NCBI GenBank assembly: GCA_030867875.1
Contig: JAOWCC010001634.1
Coordinates: forward strand, 5,813,877 to 5,877,876
DNA from: Actinernus sp. WN-2022
Lineage: Eukaryota; Cnidaria; Anthozoa; Actiniaria; Actinernidae
Length of the DNA: 64,000 nt
Reading direction: 5' to 3'
A program made the position numbers and the translations under genes. Positions 8,879 to 17,632 of this stretch are shown piece by piece. Every line of letters begins with the position of its first letter. Positions within the stretch are counted from its first letter, which is position 1. A model generated the notes under the pieces. That model saw only the letters and a program-made list of their open reading frames with translations, was not told the origin of the DNA and did no database searches.

Positions 8879-10555
8879 ATGTTTAATAATAATATTGAAA
8901 TGGAGGGAATCATAAAAGGATACAAAGATATCGAAAAACTAAGATCCAAAAAAGAAGACGAACTAAAAGAAGTAAGAAAGAAGATTTCCTCATTATCTAG
9001 ATCTATGGAGAAAGTAGGAAAAAGTAAGAAAAAAGGAAGGAAAGAGATCATGGTACGAATTAATGAAGATTTAGAGATAGAATCAAACAATGAAAAGAAC
9101 CTAGAAGAAGAATTAGAGACTATCGAAATAGGATCGAAGGACTTCATAGAAGAATATAGTCTAGATACTACGCCAATTAATAAAAGTAGTAAACCAAAAG
9201 ATAAATGCATGCCATCAAAGAGTAAACCAAACGACAAGTATTCATTATCGAAGAGTGACATCGCATCCTTAGAAAAAGTAGTAATAAAAGATAATGAAAT
9301 GAAAATAGTGAGGATGCTCATGGAAGGATATAATAGAATGATAGAAAGGAAGAACGAACTCAAGTATAAACTATCAGAACTAGATAATGGTATTAGTGAG
9401 CTCAGCAAATATTTATTATATCAGAAGGAACAACCAAAAGATAAGAGAGATAAAGAAAAAATAATAGAAAGTAGAAAACGAAGAGATGAATTCGCATCTG
9501 CTTACGATGATGTTGAATCTGCTTACGATATAAATAATAAATTAATAAATGAGCATGTTAGTGTATTTGGGTTAGATGTTATATCTAGTGGTCTATCAGT
9601 AAGAGATTTACATAGGGAGGCTAGACGGTTAGATCTAATGGCTAAAGAAGAAAGAAATCAATACCTCAAAGAGCAAGATGAAGAAAGGCAACGACTCGAA
9701 CGCTTAGAAGAAATGGATAAGGAAGAGCAATCTAAACCACGAAAGCAACAACTCAAGAAAGATAAACAACCTAAACTACAAAAGCAACAACCCAAAAAAG
9801 ATAAACGAGTTGAGGAAGAGCAACCTAAACCACGAAAGCAACGACTCAAGAAAGACAAACAACCTAAACCACAAAAGCAACAACCTAAGAAAGATGAACG
9901 ACATGAAGAAGACAATCAAACTGAAGAAGAGTTGGAGCAATCCGAAGAAGACAATAAATCTGAGGATGACCAAATCAAGGAAGAGCAATCTGAGGATGAC
10001 CAAATCAAGGAAGAGCAATCTGAAGATGACAATCAAATCGAACTGATAGAACAAGTCGAGGAAGAGCAACCTAAAAAATCCGAGGAACAACTTAAGAAAG
10101 ACAAACGAAATGCACGAGTTAGACAGCGCAGGAAAGAGAAACGACTTGAGGAAGAGCAAATCGAACAACCCAAACAATTAGAGCAAATCGTACTACACAA
10201 TCAAGAGACAATCGAACAGTTAGAGCAAATCGAACGACTCGAGCAATTAGAGCAAAGCCTACTACCCAAACAAAAGACATTTGAACAATTCGAGCAAATT
10301 GAACTAGACAATCAAAAGGCAATTGAACAGTTAAGACAAATTGAACAACCCAAACAAGAGATAATCAAACAACCCAAACAAGATCTAATTGAACAATTTA
10401 AACAAGAGCAAATTAAGCAATTAGAGCGAATCGAGCAATTTAAGCAAGAGCAAATTGATCAACTAAAGCAAAAGCAAACTAAACAATTAGAACGACTTGA
10501 ACAACTAAAACAAGGACAAGATAGACAATTACGAATTATCAAGCAGTATAAGTAG
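8879..10555 (+). CDS. Long charged coiled-coil protein with Q/K/E repeats
   Basis: The first ATG of the frame is at 8879 (558 aa); a GTG lies just before it. Residues 1-60 and 130-260 are predicted helical and coiled-coil, rich in lysine and glutamate. From about residue 280 the protein becomes low-complexity: lysine/glutamine blocks such as KPRKQQLKKDKQPKPQ, an acidic stretch near residue 350, then heptad-like EQLEQIERLEQLEQ runs to the end. The C-terminal repeats are also imperfect tandem repeats in DNA. No enzyme motif, signal peptide or membrane segment is visible. It is the first gene inside the left TIR and has no counterpart in element 2. A structural, scaffold or DNA-condensing role is possible but unproved. 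Its stop codon lies inside a long hairpin shared with the next gene. Confidence 0.75.
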   Translation: MFNNNIEMEGIIKGYKDIEKLRSKKEDELKEVRKKISSLSRSMEKVGKSKKKGRKEIMVRINEDLEIESNNEKNLEEELETIEIGSKDFIEEYSLDTTPINKSSKPKDKCMPSKSKPNDKYSLSKSDIASLEKVVIKDNEMKIVRMLMEGYNRMIERKNELKYKLSELDNGISELSKYLLYQKEQPKDKRDKEKIIESRKRRDEFASAYDDVESAYDINNKLINEHVSVFGLDVISSGLSVRDLHREARRLDLMAKEERNQYLKEQDEERQRLERLEEMDKEEQSKPRKQQLKKDKQPKLQKQQPKKDKRVEEEQPKPRKQRLKKDKQPKPQKQQPKKDERHEEDNQTEEELEQSEEDNKSEDDQIKEEQSEDDQIKEEQSEDDNQIELIEQVEEEQPKKSEEQLKKDKRNARVRQRRKEKRLEEEQIEQPKQLEQIVLHNQETIEQLEQIERLEQLEQSLLPKQKTFEQFEQIELDNQKAIEQLRQIEQPKQEIIKQPKQDLIEQFKQEQIKQLERIEQFKQEQIDQLKQKQTKQLERLEQLKQGQDRQLRIIKQYK

Positions 10556-10611
10556 AATTGAATCTTTCCATTTTCTAAATTTAGAAATGGAAAGATTCAA
10601 TTCTACTTATA
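10547..10611. promoter_or_regulatory. 65-bp near-perfect palindrome at coiled-coil stop and TFIIB start
   Basis: The arm tataagtagaattgaatc and its continuation (33 nt) is mirrored by a 32-nt arm with one inserted t and no loop. It contains the stop codon of the coiled-coil gene and the ATG plus the first eight codons of the TFIIB-like gene. In RNA it would form a stem of about 32 bp. Candidate roles are mRNA 3'-end formation, as in the giant-virus hairpin rule, or start-codon masking. Confidence 0.8.
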
Positions 10612-11549
10612 CTTCGGATGCGTTATACTATTTCGATATGTGTGAAGAAGAAGAAGATGATGAACCAATGAATACGAGGTGTACTGAAATAGTAAGGGAC
10701 AAGCAAAAAGGTATAGATGTCTGTATCAAATGTGGTCAAGTGCAAGGATACATCCTAGATAACAATCCTGAATGGACTACGTATGAAGGAAACGACAATT
10801 TGGGTATGAATAGATGCAGTGGACCAATCAATGTACTCTTACCCCAATCATCTCTCGGTACAAGTATCAGTGGTAACAAATATGGTAAACTACAAACACT
10901 AAATAGATGGTTACAAATGCCATATAGAGAGAGGAGTCTGTATATGGTTTTCAAAGATATCGAAGAGAAATGTAAAAGCATTGGTATTCTAAAGTGTATT
11001 GTGGATGATGCTAAAATTATCTTCAAAGAAATAAATTCACAATACTATTTTAATGATGCTAATGTAAAAAAGAGTGTCATTATGAGAGGAACGAATAGAA
11101 AAAGTGTAATTGCAAATTGTGTTCTCTTTGCATGCAAAAAGAATAATAACACTAGATCATCGAAAGAAATAGCTATACTATTTAAACTAAATCATAAAGA
11201 TATAGCAAAGGGATACAAGGTCTTTACGAAATTAACTAAAAATATTAAATCCTTTAGAAAATTAGACTATAGCTCTCCTGATGACTTCATTCCACGATTC
11301 TGCAAGATCCTTAACTTTAAACAAGAACTCATAGATCAAGTTGTGAAAATCACAAGAAACGTTCAAAAGCTAAATATCGCAATAATGCACACACCACTTT
11401 CTATAGCTATTGGATGTATCCTATTAACAATAAATATAAACAATTTAGCAATTACGAAGAAAGAGATAGCTAATAAGTTCCTAGTGTCAGAAACCACTAT
11501 ATCTAAAGTTTACAAAGCAATAGAGCCATATAGAAATGAGCTTGTATGA
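10587..11549 (+). CDS. TFIIB-like transcription initiation factor
   Basis: The 320-aa protein has the TFIIB layout. The N-terminal ribbon shows C32, C46 and C49 (DVCIKCG), with C19 the only other candidate; the first cysteine pair is degenerate. A linker with SSLGTSISGNKYGKLQTLNRW comes next, then two cyclin-like helical repeats from about residues 110-200 and 210-315. The second ends with a helix-turn-helix (TKKEIANKFLVSETTISKVY). The linker motif and overall style resemble TFIIB-like proteins of nucleocytoplasmic large DNA viruses more than animal TFIIB. In the cell TFIIB bridges TBP at the promoter to RNA polymerase II. The element encodes no visible polymerase, so it presumably recruits the host enzyme. 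A homologue is present in element 2 (30029-31021). Confidence 0.85.
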   Translation: MERFNSTYTSDALYYFDMCEEEEDDEPMNTRCTEIVRDKQKGIDVCIKCGQVQGYILDNNPEWTTYEGNDNLGMNRCSGPINVLLPQSSLGTSISGNKYGKLQTLNRWLQMPYRERSLYMVFKDIEEKCKSIGILKCIVDDAKIIFKEINSQYYFNDANVKKSVIMRGTNRKSVIANCVLFACKKNNNTRSSKEIAILFKLNHKDIAKGYKVFTKLTKNIKSFRKLDYSSPDDFIPRFCKILNFKQELIDQVVKITRNVQKLNIAIMHTPLSIAIGCILLTININNLAITKKEIANKFLVSETTISKVYKAIEPYRNELV

Positions 11550-11561
11550 CACTTAAAGAGA
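11550..11561 (+). promoter_or_regulatory. CACTTAAAGAGA promoter-like motif
   Basis: cacttaaagaga lies 24 bp before the ATG at 11585. The core CACTTAAAG recurs before the repeat-protein gene (26563), before a small gene of element 2 (37860), and as CACTTAAGGAGA on the minus strand before the BRO gene (19891-19901). The shared position upstream of starts in two elements suggests a regulatory box. Confidence 0.45.
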
Positions 11562-11584
11562 CGACGTCATAATGTATTATTGAG

Positions 11585-12061
11585 ATGAACGATAATAAAG
11601 AAATACCTCCTATTAATGAAGTCATCATTAATGGAAAGATTAGAGATTACTCATTCGTTAAGGACAATCATAAGAACAAGAAGAGTGTAAAAACTACCAA
11701 TTGTGATACGGATAAAGTAACGTACTTCAATAGTATGTATGCTATTCAGCAACATCTTGGAATTAATGCTGGTATAGTCAAGATGGTTTGTGAAGGATTA
11801 AATAATTGTAAAAGTGGTATATCAAAGATAGACAAGTGTAGATACGCATTCGAATATGTAGAAAGAGATGAACTACCAGAAGATTGTAAGAAATCGTCTT
11901 ATGAACGAAAGAAAGAGAAATTGCCAGAATCTGAACTAAAGGAAATGCGAAAGTTGATAAGTAAGGAATGGCGACAAAGAGAATACGTTTGTCCTGATTG
12001 TAATGCAGTAATAAAGAATGGTAGTAAGTATGTTCACAAGAAGAGACACTTAGGCAAATAG
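11585..12061 (+). CDS. Small protein with NUMOD-like helical domain and C-terminal zinc finger
   Basis: 158 aa. Residues 40-95 (VTYFNSMYAIQQHLGIN... then FEYV) resemble the short DNA-binding modules (NUMOD/IENR-like) found with homing endonucleases and in giant-virus proteins. The nuclease domain itself is absent. The C-terminus reads CPDCNAVIKNGSKYVHKKRH, a C2H2-type zinc-binding site. The middle is lysine/glutamate-rich. It is likely a nucleic-acid-binding regulator. It follows the TFIIB-like gene on the same strand, with a CACTTAAAG box between, and its 3' end overlaps the convergent gene at 12050 by 12 nt. No clear counterpart exists in element 2, although the cysteine-rich protein at 29479 occupies a similar place beside TFIIB. 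Confidence 0.6.
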   Translation: MNDNKEIPPINEVIINGKIRDYSFVKDNHKNKKSVKTTNCDTDKVTYFNSMYAIQQHLGINAGIVKMVCEGLNNCKSGISKIDKCRYAFEYVERDELPEDCKKSSYERKKEKLPESELKEMRKLISKEWRQREYVCPDCNAVIKNGSKYVHKKRHLGK

Positions 12062-13564
12062 ATACCAACCTACTCCTGCTGCTGCTATTGTTAGTACAAT
12101 TAAATTAGTTTCGTGAGAGGATGATGTAAGTATTATTTGTGGTTTCTTTATTATAGGCTTCACTATTGGTTTATTGCCATATTGATGTGGCAGTTTAACT
12201 TTACCTATATTATGTTTTAATACTATAGGTTCTACTTTTTTATTTACTGAGTCGTTAGCTCCAAATGTCATATCATTCGTAGCTTTCAATAATTTGTTAT
12301 TGTATCCTACCACACTTTGTGTATTTATGATGAGATCAGATGGCATTAACCATATTCCTGGAGCAATGGCTAAGTCTAGTCTCAATTTTGCTCCTTGAAC
12401 AGCTAATTGATATCGTTGTATACTCATTGATATACTACCTTCAATTACAGCGCTTTCAAAAAGTGATAGCATTTCCTGTTGTGTCTCAATAGCACTTCCA
12501 CCAGTACCAATAATACTTGATCGCGTATCCACTTGTGAACCTAATATGCAATAAACGAAAGCCTCTGCTGATCTATTTAGTCTACCCATACCAGCTATCG
12601 TTAATCCACTATCTTTATTTGGAACGAACCAAGAATATTGTTTACCATCGTGGTCATCATTACGGATAAATGAAATGAGATTTCCTTGGTCAACCTTACC
12701 ACCCTCATCAGAGAATAGTTCTCCATCTGGACTGGGATATAAATTAGCATCTATATCGTATCCACGAATTTCGTGAACGTTTTCATAACCCTCACCTGAA
12801 TAATATAGAAATATATCACCAAGCCCATTATTGCGTCCTCCTTTCCACCTGAAGTCTGGATTGGAAGGAATATCGAATTCATTACATAACCGTTCGAAAG
12901 TAACCTTACTATAACGGTTATTTGTTTGATTAAAAATATGATCATCTGGTAATGGTGTTCCCAACTCATATAGGATTCTTCGTATAGTATAGTAAACGTG
13001 AAACTTGATAAATCCTTGAACAACTGGAGGATACTGTTCTTGTAGACTTATTCCACAACCAGAAGTAGCACACCATACAGCAAAGTTTAATTGCTGTGGC
13101 CAATATCCAAAGTCGGGTTTACTCAACCAACGTCTTGACTGTTTAGCAGATTTGAAAGTCACTGTACAATCTTTGAAGATGTTTCTAAACTTTATGATAA
13201 AGTACTGAGTTGGGGAAACGTATATCTCCATTTCTTTCAATGATGGTGCAATATCCAAAGCTGTTTGTGTAAATGAGATTCCAGGGATTGGATACTTGTG
13301 TGTAGTTGGTAATAAGGAATCTGGAAATGATGTTGGTGGTTCTAGAGCTATTCTCATAGCCTTCTTATCAGCATTCGTTAAGGAACTAGGATCATCAATG
13401 AATTTCTTATCACCCCACATACCATGATCCATAATTGGTCCTTTGAAGTATACGTTATAATAAGTAGTACCATATTCTTCAGTGGCTTCCTTATAGAATC
13501 TACTTAGGTCAGCATTAGGATAGCGTTGCTTGAAACTATTCCATACTTCAATCAATTTCGTCAT
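12050..13564 (-). CDS. Conserved Polinton virion-associated protein candidate with C-terminal TM
   Basis: The frame can be extended to a TTG at 13582, but the ATG at 13564 is taken as start (504 aa). It is homologous along its length to 32366-34057 of element 2. Shared blocks include FKQRYPNADL, WPQQLNFAVWCATSGCG, YPPVVQGF, RWKGGRNNGLGD, SFIRNDDHDGKQYSWF and GLTIAGMGRLNRS. The last 20 residues form a membrane segment (IVLTIAAAGVGWYLF). I remember this family as common in coral and Hydra Polintons but know no assigned function. The conserved W, C and H residues do not assemble into a protease signature I can recognise. Its retention in both elements and the terminal anchor suggest a virion or entry-related protein; this is inference. 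Confidence 0.7.
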   Translation of the reverse strand: MTKLIEVWNSFKQRYPNADLSRFYKEATEEYGTTYYNVYFKGPIMDHGMWGDKKFIDDPSSLTNADKKAMRIALEPPTSFPDSLLPTTHKYPIPGISFTQTALDIAPSLKEMEIYVSPTQYFIIKFRNIFKDCTVTFKSAKQSRRWLSKPDFGYWPQQLNFAVWCATSGCGISLQEQYPPVVQGFIKFHVYYTIRRILYELGTPLPDDHIFNQTNNRYSKVTFERLCNEFDIPSNPDFRWKGGRNNGLGDIFLYYSGEGYENVHEIRGYDIDANLYPSPDGELFSDEGGKVDQGNLISFIRNDDHDGKQYSWFVPNKDSGLTIAGMGRLNRSAEAFVYCILGSQVDTRSSIIGTGGSAIETQQEMLSLFESAVIEGSISMSIQRYQLAVQGAKLRLDLAIAPGIWLMPSDLIINTQSVVGYNNKLLKATNDMTFGANDSVNKKVEPIVLKHNIGKVKLPHQYGNKPIVKPIIKKPQIILTSSSHETNLIVLTIAAAGVGWYLFA

Positions 13565-13660
13565 ATTTATGATATGAGACAATGTTTTATATCATTTAGT
13601 ATTTTTCATATCTAAATTTATGAATGAAACCTCCATAAGGTGTTACATCATAGGAGTGTG

Positions 13661-14269
13661 TTATTTCTCTAGTTGTTTTAATAGTTCCTGTTTTACTTCC
13701 TCTCGTATCTTCTGTGTATCGGTTTTCTCTATAGTATTGGTTCTTTTTTTTAATTCCTCTTTTCGGGTATTTTGTCGGATCTCACCTTTCAAGTCTTCAT
13801 ACTTATTAAATTCAACCATAATCAATTCGAATTCTGTATCACTGATCTTGTTATCATTCAATGCTTTCGATACTAGGTCACGTATTGTGTTTAGTTTTGC
13901 TTTTCCTAACATTACTGTTTTTTCATGTTTGGACACCTTCTTGGTTAGAGCTTTAGTAGCTGTTGCAGAAGAAGCTGAAACTAGACCACACAAACCGCCA
14001 ACTACTCCTACTGGGAGTCCAATGACAGCACCAAACCCTGTCAAAGAAGTCGCTACTGCAGAACTTGTTAAGATAACTGAAAGTAAGCCAGCACCTACAG
14101 AAAGATTGTGGGTTATTCCTCGTATTCTAACATATTTCTTTCGTACCTTTTCATAATATTTTATTTCAGCTCCTAATTCCGATAGGACCGTATTTACCTT
14201 ATGAAGTCTAAAGTTTTCTCCAGTGACTTGTAGCGGTATATCTGGGTAAATCGAATCGTAGTCAACCAT
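13661..14269 (-). CDS. Glycine-rich double-TM protein
   Basis: 202 aa, homologous to 31025-31636 of element 2 and to the fragment at 2928-3085. A helical N-terminal part (to about residue 50, with YEKVRKKYVR) is followed by a hydrophobic glycine/alanine-rich stretch at about 55-105 (IGLPVGVVGGLCGLVSAS) that could form one or two membrane helices of glycine-zipper type. The most conserved block is KVSKHEKTVMLGKAKLNTIR, followed by a helical acidic/basic tail. Glycine-zipper proteins often insert into or permeabilise membranes. In this element family a role in the virion inner membrane or in endosome escape is possible. It is cotranscribed in direction with the capsid-like pair downstream of it (14294, 14962). 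Confidence 0.7.
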   Translation of the reverse strand: MVDYDSIYPDIPLQVTGENFRLHKVNTVLSELGAEIKYYEKVRKKYVRIRGITHNLSVGAGLLSVILTSSAVATSLTGFGAVIGLPVGVVGGLCGLVSASSATATKALTKKVSKHEKTVMLGKAKLNTIRDLVSKALNDNKISDTEFELIMVEFNKYEDLKGEIRQNTRKEELKKRTNTIEKTDTQKIREEVKQELLKQLEK

Positions 14270-14293
14270 ATGATTAATAGTAGCATCTTTCGT

Positions 14294-14938
14294 TTAAACG
14301 ATTTCTAACACAATTCGCATTGGATATATTCCAGAATCGATCATGTTATTATCACTATCTGTTACCCATAAACGAATGCTATTAATATAATCAGTTCCTA
14401 TAATACTAGCACGTAGTAAGTTACTAGGATTGTAGGTTATCTTTTCTCCTTTTTTAGTTAGTTCTATGGATGTTAGAATTTGTGAATATTTGGTTTCTTT
14501 TATTACTTGTGTTGGATCGATGAGATTGCAGTGGATATATATTGCTTCATATACTTCTACAACTTCAATCACATTCCTTGATCCACTTTTTAAGGCCGTA
14601 TTGATCCCAAGTAGTTTAGCTAAGCTATCATTTAGTGTGATGTCTTTATTTGGTATTAGGTATGGTATACCTTTTACAGCTTCTAAGGATAGTGAGCCAC
14701 TATTTACTGCTCCAGATTTGTGTATGGTAGTTATGATTTTACGTGTATCGTAGTATCCCTTAGTGAATCTAGCTATCATGTTGTCTTGCTTATCGAAAAT
14801 TGAGCCATCACTAGTAAGATTATATAGATAATCATCGAAGTTGCAGCTAACCAACGAAATTTGGTTCATAGCTTTAATGGGATTTTCTAGATATATTGTT
14901 TCATCACATTTTATTTTTTCAATATATAGTACTATCAT
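14294..14938 (-). CDS. Candidate minor capsid/penton-like protein, copy 2
   Basis: 214 aa, tandem paralogue of 14962-15600: both start with VLYIEKIKCDET, share IYIHCNLIDPTQVIKET and end with DSDNNMIDSG.YPMRI. The element 2 homologue is 31659-32324. The pattern of short beta strands, the HCD/HCNLIDP block and the final R.VLEI strand match a family I know as a candidate single-jelly-roll minor capsid (penton-type) protein of Polintons; that assignment is not certain. It lies directly downstream of its copy with a 23-bp gap and is followed by the glycine-rich membrane protein. Two copies could fill distinct vertex positions or form a heteromer. Confidence 0.6.
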   Translation of the reverse strand: MIVLYIEKIKCDETIYLENPIKAMNQISLVSCNFDDYLYNLTSDGSIFDKQDNMIARFTKGYYDTRKIITTIHKSGAVNSGSLSLEAVKGIPYLIPNKDITLNDSLAKLLGINTALKSGSRNVIEVVEVYEAIYIHCNLIDPTQVIKETKYSQILTSIELTKKGEKITYNPSNLLRASIIGTDYINSIRLWVTDSDNNMIDSGIYPMRIVLEIV

Positions 14939-14961
14939 ATATGATCTATATTTTTATCTTT

Positions 14962-15600
14962 CTAAATGACTTCTAACGCGATCCGCATTGGATATGTTCC
15001 AGAATCGATCATGTTATTATCACTATCTGTTACCCATAAACGAATGCTATTAATATAATCAACCTCTCTAATATTGAGTGAATTATTAGGAGTATGGGAT
15101 ACCTTTTCTACTTCTTTATTTAGTTCTAATGATGTTAAGATTTGTGAATATTCAGTTTCTTTTATTACTTGTGTTGGATCGATGAGATTGCAGTGGATAT
15201 ATATAACATTAGGGCTCTTTGTAATCTTAATCTCATTTCGAGATCCCCCTTTTAGACTCCTATTCATAGTAAGTAGTTTAGCTAAACTCTCATTTAGTAT
15301 GACGTCAACTGTAGGAATAAAGTAGGCTTTACCATTTGAAATTTCTATACTGATTGGCTTATCACCAAGGGAAACAGCTTTATTTATGGTAATCTTAAAA
15401 CTTTCTATAGTATAATTTCCTTGGGGAATACGAAGTCTAATGTTACCGTATGTATCAGAAACTGTACCTTCATTCATTAGATCATGTAAACGATTATTAA
15501 AATTACAGCTAATAATAGAAATGTACCTCTTAACTTCAATTGGATACTCGAGATATGTGGTCTCGTCACATTTTATCTTTTCAATATATAATACTACCAT
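14962..15600 (-). CDS. Candidate minor capsid/penton-like protein, copy 1
   Basis: 212 aa, the upstream copy of the tandem pair. The first 30 and last 60 residues are nearly the same as in 14294-14938, while the middle is more divergent. That pattern fits an old duplication with conservation, or conversion, at both ends. DNA identity is high at the 5' and 3' ends, for example in tgattatattaatagcattc. The fold is presumed all-beta. The gene starts 13 bp after the stop of the membrane protein at 15614, consistent with a minus-strand transcription unit running from MCP through to the glycine-rich protein. Confidence 0.6.
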   Translation of the reverse strand: MVVLYIEKIKCDETTYLEYPIEVKRYISIISCNFNNRLHDLMNEGTVSDTYGNIRLRIPQGNYTIESFKITINKAVSLGDKPISIEISNGKAYFIPTVDVILNESLAKLLTMNRSLKGGSRNEIKITKSPNVIYIHCNLIDPTQVIKETEYSQILTSLELNKEVEKVSHTPNNSLNIREVDYINSIRLWVTDSDNNMIDSGTYPMRIALEVI

Positions 15601-15613
15601 TATACTATACAGT

Positions 15614-16549
15614 CTATCTTTTATTTTTATATCTTTCTACGAAATAAACAACTACAGCCACAATAAGAAGCCATGCATTTTTAGCCAAAAAGCTAATTAC
15701 TTCTCCAGCTGTTCTAAAAATAAAGGATGCAATTGCTCCAATCATTCCAGGCAATAATTCGCCTAATTTCTTTCCAATAGTTTTCAAACCATTTCCAATA
15801 CCTTTTGCAACAGATGATAGTCCACTTGTTAGACTATTAACGATTACTCCAATAACAACCCCAACAGCTGTTAGGACAGCAATGACTGTAAAACCATATT
15901 TTTTGAATATAGCTTTTATGCGATCTCTTAGAGACATGCGCCCTTCTATTACTTCATTCACCTGTTCAAGTCTATCGATCTCATCTGCTTCTAATTCTAT
16001 CTGTGCTCTAATTGATCTATTTAATCTATCTCTAACATTTTCGTCTTCAGTTTGAGTTATATCTTCCAGATCTTGTTCTAGTGCTCTAATCTTTCCTTTT
16101 CGTCTAGATATTTTTTCTTCGTTTCCAAATACTACTCTATCAGCTGTCATACCAAGAGAACCAGCAATCGTTGGGGGTAATTCCTCACTTATTTCTCCAT
16201 CTGCAGTAAATAGAACATAACTCTTAGCACCTTTTCTATTTAGTCTTACTACCACTCGACCCAAATCATCTAAGGTTGCTGTGAACTTGGATTTCACAGG
16301 GTCGAAGTTGGGAAACAACGTTCTAATTCTTTCCCAAGCGCTATGGGTTCTATTTTCTCTAATAATTAGTAGGTCAGTATTGTCGCCTTCTATGAATGAC
16401 GTTTCTTCAGTGGTGTGGGTATGATGTTGAGTTGATGTCATTTGAGACATTTCGTGATATTCGTCATCGATATAACCATCATTATCGTGATCATCATGAT
16501 CATCAAAAGGATTGCGTTCATCAGGATCCACGGGGCCAACTTCCACCAT
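15614..16549 (-). CDS. Membrane-active protein with C-terminal hydrophobic hairpin
   Basis: 311 aa, homologous to 34054-35130 of element 2. The N-terminal 60 residues are acidic and histidine-rich and poorly conserved. Residues 70-130 form a small folded domain. Residues 140-200 are a coiled coil. The C-terminal 115 residues begin with MSLRDRIKAIFKKYGFTVIA, an amphipathic-then-hydrophobic segment. A KKLGELLPGMIGAIASF region and a final membrane helix (LLIVAVVVYFVE) follow, with a basic tail. The layout recalls membrane-lytic minor capsid proteins such as adenovirus pVI, but I see no sequence homology, so this is only an analogy. In element 2 the homologue is transcribed away from MCP from a shared promoter. 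Confidence 0.65.
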   Translation of the reverse strand: MVEVGPVDPDERNPFDDHDDHDNDGYIDDEYHEMSQMTSTQHHTHTTEETSFIEGDNTDLLIIRENRTHSAWERIRTLFPNFDPVKSKFTATLDDLGRVVVRLNRKGAKSYVLFTADGEISEELPPTIAGSLGMTADRVVFGNEEKISRRKGKIRALEQDLEDITQTEDENVRDRLNRSIRAQIELEADEIDRLEQVNEVIEGRMSLRDRIKAIFKKYGFTVIAVLTAVGVVIGVIVNSLTSGLSSVAKGIGNGLKTIGKKLGELLPGMIGAIASFIFRTAGEVISFLAKNAWLLIVAVVVYFVERYKNKR

Positions 16550-16577
16550 CTTATATTTTATAATATATAATATCTTT

Positions 16578-16988
16578 TTATACGAGTTTAGTAGCTATAT
16601 ACGTTATAGCCATAATACCACCTCCCACGTATGCCATTTCATATTGTTTCTGATTATTACTTGGTTTATAATAGTTAGATAATTGTGGTTCATTCAAATT
16701 GAAATCTGGATGTGTTTGAGCATATAGTCTAAAAGCGTTGTCAGTCTCTTTGTCATTATCATCTGCGTGGATTTTGTTTTGATATTTTTCTGATAACCAA
16801 TCTTGATATCCTTGTCTTCTTTTCTGCCACTTACCCATATCGCGTTGATATTTTTCTAGAGCCTTGTCATGTCTAATTCGTTCTTCATCTGAATTGTTAC
16901 CTGATAGGTACTTTGCTAGATACGATCCTCCCACGAATGTCGTTGCATTTAAGATAGCTCCACCAATCATTATTGCTATAGTTGCCAT
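16578..16988 (-). CDS. Conserved small Polinton membrane protein (136 aa)
   Basis: Homologous to 38150-38578 of element 2. The N-terminus (IMIGGAILNATTFVGGSYLA) is a glycine/alanine membrane segment. Next is a charged helix with EERIRHDKALEKYQRDM. A strongly conserved LSNYYKPSNNQK follows, and then a second hydrophobic segment (YVGGGIMAITYIATKL). Two membrane helices with a roughly 85-residue loop are predicted. I recall this family as a constant companion of MCP in cnidarian Polintons, without known function. It belongs to the conserved block of four small genes next to the ATPase. Confidence 0.7.
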   Translation of the reverse strand: MATIAIMIGGAILNATTFVGGSYLAKYLSGNNSDEERIRHDKALEKYQRDMGKWQKRRQGYQDWLSEKYQNKIHADDNDKETDNAFRLYAQTHPDFNLNEPQLSNYYKPSNNQKQYEMAYVGGGIMAITYIATKLV

Positions 16989-17009
16989 ACTATACTATAT
17001 GTACATTTG

Positions 17010-17231
17010 TTAAAGTGACTTTGGTAGTATTTTCTTATCTTCAAGGTACTCTTTCAAATACGTACTTCCAGATAGTACTAGAACCCACTTACCATAATTC
17101 GTGATACTTGATGAGGGATCATTTAGGAATGACTCTTTCATCATCTTTTTGCTTAGATAACCAACACCAGCTGAAAGTCCAACTACGACAGCAGCATCTG
17201 TAAATGTTTTAACAAGTTTATTTTCTACCAT
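17010..17231 (-). CDS. Conserved small membrane protein (73 aa)
   Basis: The frame has an in-frame ATG at 17252, but alignment with the element 2 protein at 37897-38121 (MEKELTKTATDAVKIVG) favours the ATG at 17231 (MVENKLVKTFTDAAVVVG). The conserved centre is LNDPSSSITNYGKW. Hydrophobic segments lie on either side (VVVGLSAGVGYL and VLVLSGSTYL). The family is short, basic at its end and most likely a double-pass membrane protein. It is the third gene in the conserved small-gene block. Confidence 0.65.
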   Translation of the reverse strand: MVENKLVKTFTDAAVVVGLSAGVGYLSKKMMKESFLNDPSSSITNYGKWVLVLSGSTYLKEYLEDKKILPKSL

Positions 17232-17269
17232 GATACTTACATATCTTACCATAGGTTTAAATCAATTCA

Positions 17270-17608
17270 CTACATACCTATATTATGAATGGACGACTTT
17301 GTAGATGGTTTTATTTCTTCTATTACGTTAGGTTCTCCAACTTTATTATTCCTATATCTAAAATACAAGTCTGTAGCAGTTAGGCCAATACCAACTATTG
17401 TTAATACTGTCGTAAACGATAACTCGGGTATGTAAGACTTAGGATCCACCTCATCCATACTTACCTCTTTCTTCGCTTTCTTACGGTATTCCGCTAACTT
17501 CTTTCCAGCTTCAACCTTCTTAGGATCTTTTGGAGTTCGTTTTTTATTTTCTACCTCCTTAGTAATTTGTTCGATATAGTCATCATCAAATATCTTATCG
17601 TTCGACAT
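17270..17608 (-). CDS. Conserved small single-TM protein (112 aa)
   Basis: 112 aa; counterpart of 37509-37859 in element 2. The first 60 residues are lysine-rich with the conserved DPKKVEAGKKLAEYRKKAK (element 2 has NPKRVAAGKALALSNKLAK). A single membrane segment follows (FTTVLTIVGIGLTATDLYF), then a polar tail. The cytoplasmic or interior basic domain could contact DNA or the capsid. Position and order in the block are identical in both elements, which supports homology despite low sequence similarity. Confidence 0.6.
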   Translation of the reverse strand: MSNDKIFDDDYIEQITKEVENKKRTPKDPKKVEAGKKLAEYRKKAKKEVSMDEVDPKSYIPELSFTTVLTIVGIGLTATDLYFRYRNNKVGEPNVIEEIKPSTKSSIHNIGM

Positions 17609-17632
17609 ATTATAAATAATATACTTTAATGT

